Below, in pieces: positions 23,624-33,828 of a stretch of 38,300 bases of DNA. The DNA is from Brevundimonas diminuta 3F5N. Lineage in GTDB: Bacteria; Pseudomonadota; Alphaproteobacteria; Caulobacterales; Caulobacteraceae. A program made the translations under genes and the position numbers. Below the pieces are notes generated by a model. That model did no database searches. It saw only the letters and a list, made by a program, of their open reading frames with translations, and was not told where the DNA came from. The stretch lies in the NCBI RefSeq assembly GCF_900163625.1, contig NZ_FUIE01000021.1, positions 1-38,300 of the forward strand, in the 5' to 3' direction. Each line of letters begins with the position of its first letter. The stretch's first letter is position 1.

Positions 23624-24217
23624 TTAGGCCTTGGCGGCGGTGCGCTTGGCGCGAGCCGAGATCTTGTTGGCGTCGCCCTTCGGAGCCTTGGGTTCCGGCG
23701 CCTTGCCGCGAGCGGCGTTGCGCTTCTCGAGGCGAGCCGCAGCCTTGGCTTCGGCTTCGATGCGCTGCTGGGTGACCGAGCCGCCGGCGGCTTCGATCGC
23801 CTTGATGGCGCCCGACGAGGCCGACCACACGACCAGGTTCAGCTTGGCCTTCAGTTCGCCTTCGCCAAGGACGCGCACGCCGTCCTTGACGCGACGGATC
23901 ACGCCGGCGGCGACCAGTGCCGCGCCGTTGATCTCGGCCTTGGCGTCCAGCTTGCCGGCCTCGATGGCCTCTTGCAGGCGCCACAGGTTGACTTCAGCCA
24001 GCTTCGGCGCGTTCGGCACGTTGAAGCCGCGCTTCGGCATACGCATGTACAGCGGCATCTGGCCGCCTTCGAAGCCGCCGATGGCGACGCCCGAACGCGA
24101 CTTCTGACCCTTGACGCCGCGACCGGCGGTCTTGCCCTTGCCCGAGCCCGGGCCGCGGCCGACGCGCATACGCTTCTTGGCGGCGCCCTCGTTGTCACGA
24201 ATTTCATTCAGCTTCAT
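23624..24217 (-). CDS. rplO: 50S ribosomal protein L15 with extended C terminus
   Basis: This 197-residue protein has the L15 N terminus ([20 protein letters not shown], then [22 protein letters not shown] in outline) and the globular domain with [17 protein letters not shown]. The C terminus carries roughly 45 extra Ala/Lys-rich residues after position 150 ([20 protein letters not shown] and onward) compared with a usual length near 145-160. GAAAGGA precedes the ATG. It is set off from rpmD by 163 bases containing two hairpins and a possible promoter. Confidence 0.97.
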   Translation of the reverse strand: MKLNEIRDNEGAAKKRMRVGRGPGSGKGKTAGRGVKGQKSRSGVAIGGFEGGQMPLYMRMPKRGFNVPNAPKLAEVNLWRLQEAIEAGKLDAKAEINGAALVAAGVIRRVKDGVRVLGEGELKAKLNLVVWSASSGAIKAIEAAGGSVTQQRIEAEAKAAARLEKRNAARGKAPEPKAPKGDANKISARAKRTAAKA

Positions 24218-24294
24218 TGCCTGATCCTTTCGGGTTCTAGCGCCAGGTCCGCCAGGCGGTCCTGACTCGGCGTTGGATAAATTGAAGGGCCGCT

Positions 24295-24322
24295 GATTAA
24301 GCGACCCGCGTCAGCATCGCAA
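24295..24322 (-). promoter_or_regulatory. Weak candidate promoter for rplO-secY-adk
   Basis: On the minus strand TTGCGA (24317-24322), 14 bases, then GCTTAATC (24295-24302), close to the Caulobacter GCTANAWC -10. The -35 lies inside a small hairpin (AGCATC-TTGC-GATGCT, 24313-24328), so it may be coincidental. Confidence 0.3.
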
Positions 24323-24345
24323 GATGCTTCCTTCATAAAGCGAAA

Positions 24346-24373
24346 CGCCCTCCCCCGCGAACGGGAGAGGGCG
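24346..24373 (-). terminator. Terminator-like hairpin between rpmD and rplO
   Basis: On the minus-strand RNA a 12-bp stem (24362-24373 with 24346-24357, one U-G pair) closes on a UUCG tetraloop and is followed by TTTCGCTTTATG. The T-tract is poor, so it may attenuate, terminate partly, or protect the upstream mRNA. It starts eight bases after the rpmD stop codon. Confidence 0.55.
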
Positions 24374-24380
24374 AACCGTC

Positions 24381-24575
24381 TTACTTCTCGACCACTTCCA
24401 CCATGTGGGCGACCTTTGCGATCATCCCACGGACGGAGGGGGTGTCTTCCAGGGTCGACTCACGGCCGATCTGGTTGAGACCCAGGCCCACCAGGGTGGC
24501 GCGCTGATCCGACTTGCGGCGGATCGGGCTCGCCGTCTGACGGACGGTCACAGTCTTGTTTTCGGTCTTGGCCAT
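24381..24575 (-). CDS. rpmD: 50S ribosomal protein L30
   Basis: This 64-residue protein has the L30 signature [20 protein letters not shown] followed by [12 protein letters not shown] and the C-terminal [13 protein letters not shown]. It is a small non-essential-type large-subunit protein near the 5S rRNA region. It starts three bases after the rpsE stop. A terminator-like hairpin follows it directly. Confidence 0.97.
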   Translation of the reverse strand: MAKTENKTVTVRQTASPIRRKSDQRATLVGLGLNQIGRESTLEDTPSVRGMIAKVAHMVEVVEK

Positions 24576-24578
24576 CTA

Positions 24579-25178
24579 TCAGCCCTCCACGGCTTCCGGC
24601 GCCGAGGCGCCGTCATTGCGGCGGCCCATCAGGTCGGACACCTTCTTGCCCCGCTTGGAGGCGATCTGGCGCGGCGACGACTGAACCTTCAGAGCTTCGA
24701 AGGTGGCGCGGATCATGTTGTAGGGGTTCGAAGAGCCGGTCGACTTGCCCACGACGTCCTGGACGCCGAGGGTTTCGAGGACCGCACGCATCGGACCACC
24801 CGCGATGACGCCCGTGCCCGGAGGGGCAGCGCGCATCATGATCTTGCCGGCGCCCCAACGGCCCGAGCCGTCGTGGTGCAGGGTGCGGTTCTCGCGCAGC
24901 GGAACCTTGATCATGGTCTTCTTGGCTTCTTCGGTCGCCTTACGGATGGCTTCCGGCACTTCGCGCGCCTTGCCGTGACCGAAGCCGACGCGGCCTTTGC
25001 CGTCGCCGACGACCATCAGGGCCGCGAACGAGAACCGGCGGCCGCCTTTGACGGTGGCGGCGACGCGGTTGATGTGCACCAGCTTCTCGATGATGTCCGA
25101 ATCCGGACCTTCAACGGGAGCGTTGCGGTTGTCGCGACGGTTGCGATCGCCGCCGCCGCGTTGGGGTTCACGAGCCAT
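24579..25178 (-). CDS. rpsE: 30S ribosomal protein S5
   Basis: This 199-residue protein has the S5 double-stranded RNA-binding fold ([36 protein letters not shown]) and the C-terminal [15 protein letters not shown] and [17 protein letters not shown]5 helps decoding fidelity and mRNA unwinding at the entry site. An arginine/asparagine-rich N-terminal extension of about 25 residues ([12 protein letters not shown]) and an acidic tail are lineage-type additions. Confidence 0.98.
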   Translation of the reverse strand: MAREPQRGGGDRNRRDNRNAPVEGPDSDIIEKLVHINRVAATVKGGRRFSFAALMVVGDGKGRVGFGHGKAREVPEAIRKATEEAKKTMIKVPLRENRTLHHDGSGRWGAGKIMMRAAPPGTGVIAGGPMRAVLETLGVQDVVGKSTGSSNPYNMIRATFEALKVQSSPRQIASKRGKKVSDLMGRRNDGASAPEAVEG

Positions 25179-25191
25179 GCTTGCCGTTCCC

Positions 25192-25548
25192 TTAGAAGTT
25201 CAGACCGGCTTCGCGCGCGGCTTCCGCCAGCGCCTTGACCCGGCCGTGATAGATGTAGCCGCCACGGTCGAAGACGACGTCCGTGACGCCCTTCTCGATG
25301 GCGCGCTCGGCGATCAGCTTGCCAATCTTGGCGGCGGCTGCGACGTCCGAACCCTTGGAACCCTTGCCGCCTTCCAGCGACGAGGCGGAAGCCACCGTGA
25401 TGCCCTGGGCATCGTCGATGATCTGAGCCGAGATGTTCTTGTCCGAACGGAAGACCGACAGACGCAGACGACCATTGGCCACCGCCTTGAGGCGACGACG
25501 GGTGCGCTCGGCGCGACGCTTGGCTTGTTGTTGAAGAGAGAGAGCCAT
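25192..25548 (-). CDS. rplR: 50S ribosomal protein L18
   Basis: This 118-residue protein carries the 5S rRNA-binding L18 fold: an N-terminal basic helix ([20 protein letters not shown]), [17 protein letters not shown], and the C-terminal [20 protein letters not shown] with REAGLNF ending. It lies between rplF (three bases upstream) and rpsE in the standard spc order. Confidence 0.98.
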   Translation of the reverse strand: MALSLQQQAKRRAERTRRRLKAVANGRLRLSVFRSDKNISAQIIDDAQGITVASASSLEGGKGSKGSDVAAAAKIGKLIAERAIEKGVTDVVFDRGGYIYHGRVKALAEAAREAGLNF

Positions 25549-25551
25549 GAC

Positions 25552-26085
25552 TTACTTCTTCTTGCCTTCCTTGCGCCGGACGAACTCGCCCTGGTAGCGC
25601 ACGCCCTTGCCCTTATAGGGTTCCGGCGGACGCATCTTGCGGATGACGGCGGCGATTTCGCCCACAGCCTGCTTGTCGTTGCCCGAGATCTTGATCTCGG
25701 TCTGCTTCGGCACGGCGAAGGTGATGCCTTCCGGCGGAACGATGTCCACGTCGTGCGAGAAGCCGAGCTGCAGCGAGAGATCCTTGCCCTTCAGGGCGGC
25801 GCGGTAACCGACGCCGACCAGCTCCAGGGTCTTCTCGAAGCCGTCGGTCACACCGGTCACCATGTTGGCGACCAGCGTGCGCGACAGACCCCACATGGCG
25901 CGAGCGCGCTGGGTGTCCGAACGCGGGGTCAGCGACAGTTCGTCGCCTTCCTGCGTGACTTCGATCTCTTCGGCGACGGTCCAAGAGCGTTCGCCCTTGG
26001 GACCCTTCACAGTGACGGCCTGGCCGTTGAGCGTGACAGTCACGCCCTTCGGCACAGCGATGGTTTTCTTGCCGATACGAGACAT
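25552..26085 (-). CDS. rplF: 50S ribosomal protein L6
   Basis: This 177-residue protein has two repeated L6 domains; it starts [20 protein letters not shown] and has [19 protein letters not shown] in the middle and the signature [20 protein letters not shown] near the end. L6 sits near the GTPase-associated centre. Its ATG is one base after the rpsH stop, indicating coupling. Confidence 0.98.
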   Translation of the reverse strand: MSRIGKKTIAVPKGVTVTLNGQAVTVKGPKGERSWTVAEEIEVTQEGDELSLTPRSDTQRARAMWGLSRTLVANMVTGVTDGFEKTLELVGVGYRAALKGKDLSLQLGFSHDVDIVPPEGITFAVPKQTEIKISGNDKQAVGEIAAVIRKMRPPEPYKGKGVRYQGEFVRRKEGKKK

Positions 26086-26086
26086 A

Positions 26087-26485
26087 TCAGTAGACCCTGC
26101 AGAGGACTTCGCCGCCGACGTTAGCGTCGCGGGCGGCGGCGTCGGACATGACGCCCTTCGAAGTCGAAAGGATCGAGATGCCGAGGCCGTTCTTGATCGG
26201 CTTCAGATCGCTGATGGCCGAGTAGACGCGGCGGCCGGGCTTCGACACGCGGGCGATCTCGGCGATCACCGGCTGGCCGTCGAAGTACTTCAGCTCGATC
26301 TCGAACTGCGGAAACTCACCGGGGTTTTGAACCAGCGAGTAGCCGCGGATGTAGCCTTCGTCCTGCAGCACGTCGAGGACGCGCTGACGCAGACGGGAAG
26401 CCGGGGTGAGCACCGACGAACGCTTGCGGGTAGCCGCGTTCTTGATGCGAGCGATCATGTCGCTCAGGGGATCGTTGATCATCAT
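26087..26485 (-). CDS. rpsH: 30S ribosomal protein S8
   Basis: This 132-residue protein begins [20 protein letters not shown] and ends with the S8 signature [20 protein letters not shown] followed by [11 protein letters not shown]8 binds 16S helix 21 and in some bacteria represses its own operon; no such operator was identified here. The first of two consecutive ATG codons is annotated; the second is equally possible. Confidence 0.98.
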   Translation of the reverse strand: MMINDPLSDMIARIKNAATRKRSSVLTPASRLRQRVLDVLQDEGYIRGYSLVQNPGEFPQFEIELKYFDGQPVIAEIARVSKPGRRVYSAISDLKPIKNGLGISILSTSKGVMSDAAARDANVGGEVLCRVY

Positions 26486-26500
26486 ATCTGTTCGCTCCCC

Positions 26501-26806
26501 TTACCAGCTCGACTTCGTCAGGCCGGGGATCTGACCCATGTTGCCCAGCTCACGCAGGGCGACACGGCTCATCTTGAGCTTGCGGTAGTAAGCCCGCGGA
26601 CGGCCGGTCACTTCGCAACGGTTGCGAATGCGGGTCGGTGCGGAGTTACGCGGCAGGGCAGCCAGCTTCAGGCGCGCGTCGAAGCGCTCCTCCAGCGGCA
26701 GGCTCTCGTCGTTGGCGGTCGCCTTCAGGGCTTCCCGCTTCGCGGCATACTTCGCAACCAGGGCCTTGACGGCTTCGTTGCGGTTTACGGCGCTTTTCTT
26801 AGCCAT
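26501..26806 (-). CDS. rpsN: 30S ribosomal protein S14, zinc-independent form
   Basis: This 101-residue protein is the long S14 type: it has [40 protein letters not shown] and IPGLTKSSW. Only one cysteine is present in the region that holds four in the zinc form, so it is the C-minus type. S14 contacts the 30S head. It lies in standard order between rplE and rpsH. Confidence 0.98.
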   Translation of the reverse strand: MAKKSAVNRNEAVKALVAKYAAKREALKATANDESLPLEERFDARLKLAALPRNSAPTRIRNRCEVTGRPRAYYRKLKMSRVALRELGNMGQIPGLTKSSW

Positions 26807-26825
26807 TGATCTCTTCCCTTCCCGA

Positions 26826-27383
26826 TCAGTTCACGAACGGGAACTTGAACTCGGTGAGGAGAGCCTTGGCTTCCTCATCGGTCTTGGCCGTGGTGCAGAC
26901 AACGATGTCCATGCCCCACATCTGGTCGATCTGGTCGTAGTTGATCTCCGGGAACACGATGTGCTCCTTCAGACCCGTGGCGTAGTTGCCGCGACCGTCG
27001 AACGAAGTGCCCTTCAGGCCCCGGAAGTCCTTCACGCGCGGCAGAGCGATCGTGATGAAACGGTCCAGGAACTCGTACATCTGGGCGCCGCGCAGCGTGA
27101 CCTTGCCGCCGATGACCATGCCTTCGCGCAGCTTGAAGCCAGCGATGGAGTTACGAGCCTTGGTCGGCACAGCCTTCTGGCCGGCGATGGCCGTCAGATC
27201 CTTGAGGGCCGCGTTGGCCTTCTTGGAGTCGGCGACAGCTTCACCGATACCCATGTTCAGGACGATCTTGTCCAGCTTGGGGATCTGCATCTCGTTCGAG
27301 TAGCCGAACTTTTCCTTCAGGACGCCGCGGATGCGGTCCTGATATTCGGCCTTGAGGCGCGGCGTGTACTTGGTGTCGGCCAT
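26826..27383 (-). CDS. rplE: 50S ribosomal protein L5
   Basis: This 185-residue protein has the L5 blocks [39 protein letters not shown], the FRGL loop and [20 protein letters not shown]5 bridges 5S rRNA to the central protuberance. Its ATG overlaps the rplX stop by one base (TGATG), so the two are translationally coupled. Confidence 0.98.
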   Translation of the reverse strand: MADTKYTPRLKAEYQDRIRGVLKEKFGYSNEMQIPKLDKIVLNMGIGEAVADSKKANAALKDLTAIAGQKAVPTKARNSIAGFKLREGMVIGGKVTLRGAQMYEFLDRFITIALPRVKDFRGLKGTSFDGRGNYATGLKEHIVFPEINYDQIDQMWGMDIVVCTTAKTDEEAKALLTEFKFPFVN

Positions 27384-27691
27384 CAGATGACGTCTCCCGT
27401 CGACTTGGCGAAGCGGACCTTCTTGTCCCCCTCGACCTTGAAGCCCACGCGGGTCGCCTTGCCGTTGGCGTCGGCGATCGCGACGTTCGACAGGTGAAGC
27501 GAGGCTTCCTTGTGCTTGATGCCGCCTTGCGGGTCAGCCTGGGTCGGGCGCGTGTGGCGCTGAACCATGTTGACGCCTTGCACGACGACGCGGTTTTCGG
27601 TCGGCAGGACCTGGATCACCTTGCCGGTGCGGCCCTTGTCCTTGCCGGTCAGGACGACGACGTTGTCGCCCTTCTTGATCTTGGCGGCCAT
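27383..27691 (-). CDS. rplX: 50S ribosomal protein L24
   Basis: This 102-residue protein carries the KOW motif ([20 protein letters not shown], residues 4-23) and [20 protein letters not shown] in the middle. L24 initiates 50S assembly. It overlaps the rplE start by one base and follows rplN by two bases. Confidence 0.98.
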   Translation of the reverse strand: MAAKIKKGDNVVVLTGKDKGRTGKVIQVLPTENRVVVQGVNMVQRHTRPTQADPQGGIKHKEASLHLSNVAIADANGKATRVGFKVEGDKKVRFAKSTGDVI

Positions 27692-27693
27692 GG

Positions 27694-28062
27694 TTACAGA
27701 ACCTCCGGAGCCAGCGAGATGATCTTCATGTGGTTCTTGGCGCGCAGCTCGCGCGGAACCGGGCCGAAGATACGGGTGCCGACAGGCTCGTTCTGCTTGT
27801 TGACGATGACGGCGGCCGACTTGTCAAAACGAATGACCGAGCCGTCCTTGCGCTGGATGTCCTTAGCGGTGCGCACGACGATGGCGCGAACGACGTCGCC
27901 CTTCTTCACACGGCCGCGCGGAATCGCTTCCTTCACCGAGGCGACAATGGTGTCGCCCACCGAGGCGTAGCGGCGCTTGGAGCCGCCCAACACCTTGATG
28001 CACATGACCCGGCGAGCGCCCGAATTATCGGCGACCTCCAGGTTAGTTTGCATCTGGATCAT
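27694..28062 (-). CDS. rplN: 50S ribosomal protein L14
   Basis: This 122-residue protein begins [20 protein letters not shown] and contains [34 protein letters not shown] and the ending FMKI-like [12 protein letters not shown]. Length is the invariant 122 of the family. L14 contacts 16S helix 14 at the subunit interface. Confidence 0.99.
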   Translation of the reverse strand: MIQMQTNLEVADNSGARRVMCIKVLGGSKRRYASVGDTIVASVKEAIPRGRVKKGDVVRAIVVRTAKDIQRKDGSVIRFDKSAAVIVNKQNEPVGTRIFGPVPRELRAKNHMKIISLAPEVL

Positions 28063-28080
28063 GGGATCCGATCCTTCTTC

Positions 28081-28323
28081 TTACGAAGCCGAGGCCGGGG
28101 AAATGATTTCCCAGCGCTTCAGCTTGGACTTGGGGGCGCATTCGATGATGCGCGCGATATCGCCGACTTTGAGAGCGTTAGCTTCATCGTGGGCGTGGTA
28201 GTTCTTGGACTTGCGGACCGTCTTGCGGAGCAGCGGGTGCAGCAGGGTGCGCTCGACCTTCACGACGACGGTCTTGTCGCCTTTGTCGGAGACGACCACG
28301 CCTTCAAGAATGCGTTTGGGCAT
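28081..28323 (-). CDS. rpsQ: 30S ribosomal protein S17
   Basis: This 80-residue protein has the OB-fold S17 pattern: [40 protein letters not shown] and [20 protein letters not shown]. The ATG at 28323 gives the canonical N terminus and has AAGGAAA upstream; the in-frame start at 28347 would add eight unrelated residues. It follows rpmC by ten bases. Confidence 0.98.
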   Translation of the reverse strand: MPKRILEGVVVSDKGDKTVVVKVERTLLHPLLRKTVRKSKNYHAHDEANALKVGDIARIIECAPKSKLKRWEIISPASAS

Positions 28324-28333
28324 CGGTGTTTCC

Positions 28334-28531
28334 TTACGAGGCCGCACGCTTCTCGCGCAGAAGCGTCGAGATGCGAGCGATGTCCTTGCGCACTTCCGAG
28401 ACCCGGTGGGTCTTTTCCATCTGGCCGGTGGCGGCCTGGAAGCGCAGGTTGAACTGTTCCTTCTTGAGCTTCAGCAGCTCGTCGGACAGCTGGTCGACGG
28501 TTTGCGACCGGAGATCGGCGATCTTGGTCAT
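28334..28531 (-). CDS. rpmC: 50S ribosomal protein L29
   Basis: This 65-residue two-helix protein shows [40 protein letters not shown] and [15 protein letters not shown], the L29 signature. L29 lies at the tunnel exit and helps dock trigger factor and SRP. Its start overlaps the rplP stop by one base. Confidence 0.98.
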   Translation of the reverse strand: MTKIADLRSQTVDQLSDELLKLKKEQFNLRFQAATGQMEKTHRVSEVRKDIARISTLLREKRAAS

Positions 28532-28968
28532 TAGGCGGCTTGCTCCGTAACGATGCCGGCGTCCAGGCGAGTGACCACCTTGGTGCGGATCGGCAGCTTG
28601 GCGGCGCCGAGGCGCAGCGCTTCACGAGCCACGTCGTCCGGCACGCCGTCGATTTCGAACATGATGCGGCCCGGGGCCACGCGAGCGGCCCAGTGGTCCA
28701 CCGCACCCTTGCCCTTACCCATCCGCACTTCGGCCGGCTTGCCGGAGACCGGCACGTCGGGGAAGATACGGATCCAGACGCGGCCCTGACGCTTCATCTG
28801 ACGGGTGATCGCGCGGCGAGCCGCTTCGATCTGACGCGCCGTGATGCGCTCCGGCTCGACGGCCTTCAGACCGTAGGAGCCGAAGTTCAGCGAGAAACCA
28901 CCCTTGGACGAGCCGTGGATGCGGCCCTTGAAGGCCTTGCGGTACTTGGTCTTTTTCGGTTGCAACAT
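28531..28968 (-). CDS. rplP: 50S ribosomal protein L16
   Basis: This 145-residue protein begins [20 protein letters not shown] and contains [20 protein letters not shown] and [20 protein letters not shown]. Arg82 in that block corresponds to the arginine hydroxylated by YcfD in E. coli L16. L16 positions tRNA at the peptidyl-transferase centre. It follows rpsC by six bases. Confidence 0.98.
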   Translation of the reverse strand: MLQPKKTKYRKAFKGRIHGSSKGGFSLNFGSYGLKAVEPERITARQIEAARRAITRQMKRQGRVWIRIFPDVPVSGKPAEVRMGKGKGAVDHWAARVAPGRIMFEIDGVPDDVAREALRLGAAKLPIRTKVVTRLDAGIVTEQAA

Positions 28969-28974
28969 GGCCTA

Positions 28975-29720
<746 letters not shown>

Positions 29721-29721
<1 letters not shown>

Positions 29722-30101
29722 CAGGCAGCCTCGCCGGCTTCACGGACCACGATCGTGATCTCGCTAAAGGGTTTCAGGATGCGCGAGGAGCGACCGCGAG
29801 CGCGGCTCGCGAAACGCTTCATCACCAGGTTCTTGCCCACGAAGGCCTCGGCGACAACCAGGTTGTCGATGTCGAGGTTGTGGTTGTTCTCGGCGTTCGA
29901 GATCGCCGAGTACAGAACCTTGCGGACATCGCCAGCGATGCGCTTGTGGCTGAATTCCAGCTCGTTCAGCGCCTTCTGGACCGGCAGACCGCGGATCGAC
30001 GCGGCCACCAGGTTCAGCTTCTGCGGGCTGATGCGGACGTTGACCAGCTTGGCGCGGGCCTCGGTCGCTTCAACGCGACGGGGGTTCTTGGTCTGGGCCA
30101 T
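29721..30101 (-). CDS. rplV: 50S ribosomal protein L22
   Basis: This 126-residue protein shows [40 protein letters not shown] and the beta-hairpin block [20 protein letters not shown]. The hairpin lines the exit tunnel. The extreme N terminus ([20 protein letters not shown]) is a short lineage extension. It follows rpsS by three bases. Confidence 0.98.
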
Positions 30102-30104
30102 GGA

Positions 30105-30383
30105 TTACTTCCTCTTGGCCTTCTTGTCCGCCGCGTGGCCCGGGAAGTTCCGGGTCGGGGCGAACTCGCCGAACTTCATGCCGACCATTTCTTCGGAGAC
30201 CGACACCGGCACATGCTTCTGGCCGTTGTGGACGCCGAACGTCAGACCGACGAACTGCGGCAGGATGGTGGAGCGGCGCGACCACGTCTTGATCACGTCC
30301 TTGCGGCCCGACGATTGAGCGGCGTCGGCCTTCTTGAGCAGATACCCGTCGACAAACGGGCCTTTCCAGGAGGAGCGGGCCAT
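30105..30383 (-). CDS. rpsS: 30S ribosomal protein S19
   Basis: This 92-residue protein begins [20 protein letters not shown] and holds [20 protein letters not shown] and [20 protein letters not shown], the standard S19 blocks. S19 pairs with S13 in the 30S head. It starts two bases after the rplB stop. Confidence 0.99.
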   Translation of the reverse strand: MARSSWKGPFVDGYLLKKADAAQSSGRKDVIKTWSRRSTILPQFVGLTFGVHNGQKHVPVSVSEEMVGMKFGEFAPTRNFPGHAADKKAKRK

Positions 30384-30385
30384 TC

Positions 30386-31222
30386 TTAGCGAGCCTTCTT
30401 CACGTGACGGCTACGGATGATGAACTTATCCGTGGCCTTGTTCTTGCGGGTACGGGTGCCCTTGGTGTCCTTGCCCCACGGCGTAACCGGGGTACGACCA
30501 CCAGAGGTCCGGCCTTCACCACCACCATGCGGGTGGTCGATCGGGTTCATGGCGACGCCGCGGACGTGCGGACGCCAGCCCATGTGACGCTTGCGGCCCG
30601 CCTTGCCCAGGTTCTGGTTCATGTGCTCGGGGTTCGACACGGCGCCGACCACGGCCATGCAGCCGTCCAGGACCATGCGAAGCTCGCCCGAGCCCAGACG
30701 GATCTGAGCGTAGCCCTGGTCGCGACCGACCAGTTGAGCGTAGGCGCCGGCCGAACGGGCCAGCTGAGCGCCCTTGCCCGGCTTCATCTCCACGTTGTGG
30801 ATGATGGTGCCGACGGGGATCGAGCGCAGCGGCATGGCGTTGCCCGGCTTCACGTCGACCTTCTCACCCGCGACGATGGTGTCGCCGGCGTGAAGGCGCT
30901 GAGGCGCGATGATGTAGGTCTTCTCGCCGTCCGGGTAGACAACCAGGGCGATGAAGGCGGTGCGGTTGGGGTCGTATTCCAGACGCTCGACCGTGCCGAC
31001 CACGTCGAACTTGCGACGCTTGAAGTCGATCTTGCGGTACAGCTTCTTGGCGCCGCCGCCGCGGAAGCGGACAGCGATGCGACCGCCCTGACCACGACCG
31101 CCCGACTTGGTCAGGCCTTCGGTCAGCGACTTCTCCGGGCGGCCTTTGTGCAGCTCGGAACGGTCGACCAGCACCAGGGCGCGGCGGCCCGGCGACGTCG
31201 GATTGTAATGCTTCAGAGCCAT
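30386..31222 (-). CDS. rplB: 50S ribosomal protein L2
   Basis: This 278-residue protein begins [20 protein letters not shown] and contains [20 protein letters not shown], the KOW-like core and the C-terminal [20 protein letters not shown], which includes the conserved histidine near the peptidyl-transferase centre. ATG 31222 gives the canonical start; the frame extending to 31261 runs into rplW. It starts four bases after the rplW stop. Confidence 0.99.
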   Translation of the reverse strand: MALKHYNPTSPGRRALVLVDRSELHKGRPEKSLTEGLTKSGGRGQGGRIAVRFRGGGAKKLYRKIDFKRRKFDVVGTVERLEYDPNRTAFIALVVYPDGEKTYIIAPQRLHAGDTIVAGEKVDVKPGNAMPLRSIPVGTIIHNVEMKPGKGAQLARSAGAYAQLVGRDQGYAQIRLGSGELRMVLDGCMAVVGAVSNPEHMNQNLGKAGRKRHMGWRPHVRGVAMNPIDHPHGGGEGRTSGGRTPVTPWGKDTKGTRTRKNKATDKFIIRSRHVKKAR

Positions 31223-31226
31223 CTTC

Positions 31227-31532
31227 TTAGAGCCCCGTCGTGACGTCGATCGACTGACCATCGGCCAGCGTCACGATCGCTTTCTTGATGTCCACGCGAC
31301 GGCCCAGGATGCCCCGGAAGCGCTTGGTCTTGCCCTTTTGAACCAGGGTGTTGACCTTGAGGACGTTGACTTTGAACAGGCTTTCGACCGCGGCAGCGAT
31401 CTCGTCCTTGGTCGCCGTGCCGGCGACGCGGAAGACGACCTTGTTCTGCTCCGACAGGATCGTGGCCTTCTCGGTGATCACCGGAGCCAGGATGGTGTCG
31501 TAGTGCTTGGCGGTGGGTTGAGCGGCGGCCAT
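31227..31532 (-). CDS. rplW: 50S ribosomal protein L23
   Basis: This 101-residue protein has [40 protein letters not shown] and [20 protein letters not shown], the L23 fold. L23 sits at the tunnel exit and docks trigger factor and SRP. It overlaps rplD by one base. Confidence 0.98.
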   Translation of the reverse strand: MAAAQPTAKHYDTILAPVITEKATILSEQNKVVFRVAGTATKDEIAAAVESLFKVNVLKVNTLVQKGKTKRFRGILGRRVDIKKAIVTLADGQSIDVTTGL

Positions 31533-32170
31533 TATGCGGCTTCCTTCTCAGCGAAGCGCGCCTCGATGGCTTCAACAGCCGCCTTGGTCAGCACCAGTTT
31601 GTCGGCCCGCAGGATGTCATAGACGTTCAGGCCGGCGTTCGGCAGCACGTCGATGTGCGGGATGTTGCGCGCGGCCAGGCCGAAGTTGGTTTCAACTTCC
31701 GGACCCGCGATGATCAGAGCCTTGGTCCAGCCCAGCTTGCCGAAGGTCTCGCGCAGCGAGGCCGTCTTGGCTTCCTTGACCGAGACGCTGTCGACGACGA
31801 CCAGGTCGCCGGCCTTGGCCTTGGACGACAGGGCGTGACGCAGAGCCAGGGCGCGGACCTTCTTCGGCAGCGAGTAGCCGTGGTCACGGACAACCGGACC
31901 AAAGGCGCGCGAACCGCCGACGAACTGCGGCGCACGGCGCGAACCGTGACGAGCGCCGCCGGTGCCCTTCTGCTTGTACATCTTCTTGCCCGTACGAGAG
32001 TTCTCGTTGCGGGTTTGAACCTTGTGCGTACCAGCGCGGCGCTTGGCCAACTGCCAGTTGACGTAACGGGCCAGCAGGTCGCCGCGGATGTCGGAGATGC
32101 CGAAAACGGCGTCCGACAGCTCAACGTCGCCAGCAGCCTTGCCGTCGAGTTTGATGACCGAGAGTTTCAT
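31532..32170 (-). CDS. rplD: 50S ribosomal protein L4
   Basis: This 212-residue protein has the globular domain ([20 protein letters not shown]) and the long tunnel-lining loop with [20 protein letters not shown]. In enterobacteria L4 represses the S10 operon; no matching leader structure was demonstrated here. Single-base overlaps join it to rplC and rplW. Confidence 0.98.
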   Translation of the reverse strand: MKLSVIKLDGKAAGDVELSDAVFGISDIRGDLLARYVNWQLAKRRAGTHKVQTRNENSRTGKKMYKQKGTGGARHGSRRAPQFVGGSRAFGPVVRDHGYSLPKKVRALALRHALSSKAKAGDLVVVDSVSVKEAKTASLRETFGKLGWTKALIIAGPEVETNFGLAARNIPHIDVLPNAGLNVYDILRADKLVLTKAAVEAIEARFAEKEAA

Positions 32171-32913
32171 TACGCTTCACCGCCTTCGGTCGCTTCAACG
32201 GCCGGAGCTTCAGCCGGCGTCGACGCGGGTTGAGCAGCAGCCGACTTCACGGCGCCCGGGAACGGGGCGTCGGAAGGGCGAGCCTTCTTGATGGCGTCGC
32301 TGACCTTGACGTAGGCGCCGTCGTGACCCGGGACAGCGCCCTTGATCAGGATCAGGCCACGCTCAGCATCGACGCGGACGACGGTCAGGTTCTGGGTCGT
32401 GACGACTTCCTGGCCGAGATGGCCAGCCATCTTCTTGCCCTTGAAGACCTTGCCCGGATCTTGACGCTGGCCGGTCGAGCCATGCGAACGGTGCGAAATC
32501 GACACGCCGTGCGAGGCGCGCAGACCACCGAAGTTCCAGCGCTTCATGGCGCCGGCAAAGCCCTTACCAATGGTATGGCCCTGGATGTCGACCTTCTGGC
32601 CCGCGAGGAAGTGGTCGGCCGACAGTTCGGCGCCCACGTCCAGCAGGGCGTCTTCACCCACGCGGAACTCGGTTACATAGGCCTTAGGTTCAACCTCGGC
32701 CTTCGCGAAAACTTCGCGTTGAGCCTTGGCCGTGTTCTTGGCCTTCTTAACGCCAGCGCCCAGCTGAAGGGCGACGTAACCGTCGCGCTCCTTGGTACGT
32801 TGGCCGACGACTTGGCAGCCGTCGAGCTGGAGTACAGTGACCGGAACGTGTGCGCCGTCATCGGCGAACACGCGGGTCATCCCCAGCTTCTTGGCGATCA
32901 CGCCCGTGCGCAT
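32170..32913 (-). CDS. rplC: 50S ribosomal protein L3 with extended C terminus
   Basis: This 247-residue protein begins [20 protein letters not shown] and contains the L3 finger [20 protein letters not shown] and [20 protein letters not shown]. The last 35 or so residues are Ala/Pro/Glu-rich ([20 protein letters not shown]) and exceed the usual length of about 210, probably a disordered tail. It is the second gene of the cluster, 23 bases after rpsJ. Confidence 0.98.
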   Translation of the reverse strand: MRTGVIAKKLGMTRVFADDGAHVPVTVLQLDGCQVVGQRTKERDGYVALQLGAGVKKAKNTAKAQREVFAKAEVEPKAYVTEFRVGEDALLDVGAELSADHFLAGQKVDIQGHTIGKGFAGAMKRWNFGGLRASHGVSISHRSHGSTGQRQDPGKVFKGKKMAGHLGQEVVTTQNLTVVRVDAERGLILIKGAVPGHDGAYVKVSDAIKKARPSDAPFPGAVKSAAAQPASTPAEAPAVEATEGGEA

Positions 32914-32936
32914 GTCGGATCCCGCCTCTTTCTTTC

Positions 32937-33242
32937 TTAGATCTTGATCTCGACGTCCACGCCGGCGGACAGGTCGAGCTTCATGAGCGCGTCCACGGTC
33001 TGCGGGGTGGGGTCGACGATGTCGAGCACGCGCTTGTGCGTGCGGATTTCAAACTGCTCACGCGACTTCTTGTCGACGTGCGGCGAGCGGTTCACGGTGA
33101 ACTTTTCGATCAGGGTCGGCAGCGGGATCGGACCACGAACGGTCGCGCCCGTGCGCTTGGCGGTGTTGACGATTTCGCGCGTCGAAAAGTCGAGGACGCG
33201 GTGATCGAAGGCCTTGAGCCTGATGCGGATGCTTTGATCCAT
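32937..33242 (-). CDS. rpsJ: 30S ribosomal protein S10 (NusE)
   Basis: This 101-residue protein begins [20 protein letters not shown] and contains [20 protein letters not shown] and [20 protein letters not shown]. It is both a 30S head protein and the antitermination factor NusE. ATG 33242 gives the canonical start; an in-frame ATG at 33260 would add six residues. It opens the supercluster after a leader of about 230 nt. No tuf or fusA gene precedes it within the window. Confidence 0.98.
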   Translation of the reverse strand: MDQSIRIRLKAFDHRVLDFSTREIVNTAKRTGATVRGPIPLPTLIEKFTVNRSPHVDKKSREQFEIRTHKRVLDIVDPTPQTVDALMKLDLSAGVDVEIKI

Positions 33243-33427
33243 ATCGGTTGTTATTCCCATGCGGCCGGAGCCGCGTCCCTGTGAACCATTTCAAAGACCG
33301 AAGCCTCAGAGCGATTGCTCGCCCCCAGGAAACGCAAATCCGCAAAAACGAGCGGCCCACGCAGTCCCCCGCGAAGGCCGTAAGTTCCCAAGAAGCTGCA
33401 AAGAACAGTAACTTAGGTCGTCCCTGC

Positions 33428-33463
33428 GGACCGCGTCTGCACCCGAAAGTGCACAGCCGGTCC
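33428..33463 (-). promoter_or_regulatory. Two-part hairpin at the start of the S10 operon leader
   Basis: GGACCG (33428-33433) pairs with CGGTCC (33458-33463), and inside it TGCAC pairs with GTGCA around a short loop. It would lie just after the predicted transcription start near 33470. The role (leader control or 5-prime protection) is unproven. Confidence 0.5.
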
Positions 33464-33476
33464 AACAAGAGGGGTG

Positions 33477-33505
33477 CTTATGCCTTCCGATTCCGTTTCC
33501 GTCAA
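33477..33505 (-). promoter_or_regulatory. Promoter of the S10-spc supercluster
   Basis: On the minus strand TTGACG (33500-33505), 17 bases, then CATAAG (33477-33482). The predicted start near 33470 gives a 5-prime leader of about 230 nt to rpsJ, unusually long. The same TTGACG hexamer is used at the rpsM promoter. The 33243-33828 gap otherwise holds only this leader and the porin control region. Confidence 0.65.
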
Positions 33506-33667
33506 GCGCGGAAATCCCCGCCCCGTCAGGGTTTGCGACTCACGGCGCCCGCGCCCCTCCTCGGCCGCTGCAACGCAACATAACACGGGCCGATCGTTAG
33601 GGACTGAGGCGAGAAAGCGGCCATATGAACGCCGCGGAAAGGCGCGGCCGCAATGCCTTCCGTATAC

Positions 33668-33693
33668 TGACGCAGTTATGCCGCAATGCGTCA
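33668..33693. promoter_or_regulatory. 7-bp inverted repeat upstream of the porin, candidate operator
   Basis: TGACGCA (33668-33674) and TGCGTCA (33687-33693) are separated by 12 bases and overlap a TATACT hexamer at 33663-33668 that lacks a good -35. It could be a regulator site for the porin gene 136 bases downstream. Confidence 0.35.
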
Positions 33694-33828
33694 CTTTTGG
33701 GCAACATCGCCCCCTATGTGACCTCTGCATGACATGTTTGTTACGGCAAAGCGCCAAAGAGCGACCTATGTCTCGCCCATCGCCGGACGGGCCAAGCTTG
33801 TTTGGCGGCAGTACATAAGGACAAAAAA

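Noticed and set aside
33413..33818. Overlapping open frames on both strands in the S10/porin spacer
   Set aside because: No domain, no ribosome binding site and no typical codon pattern; the region is better explained by promoters and the S10 leader.
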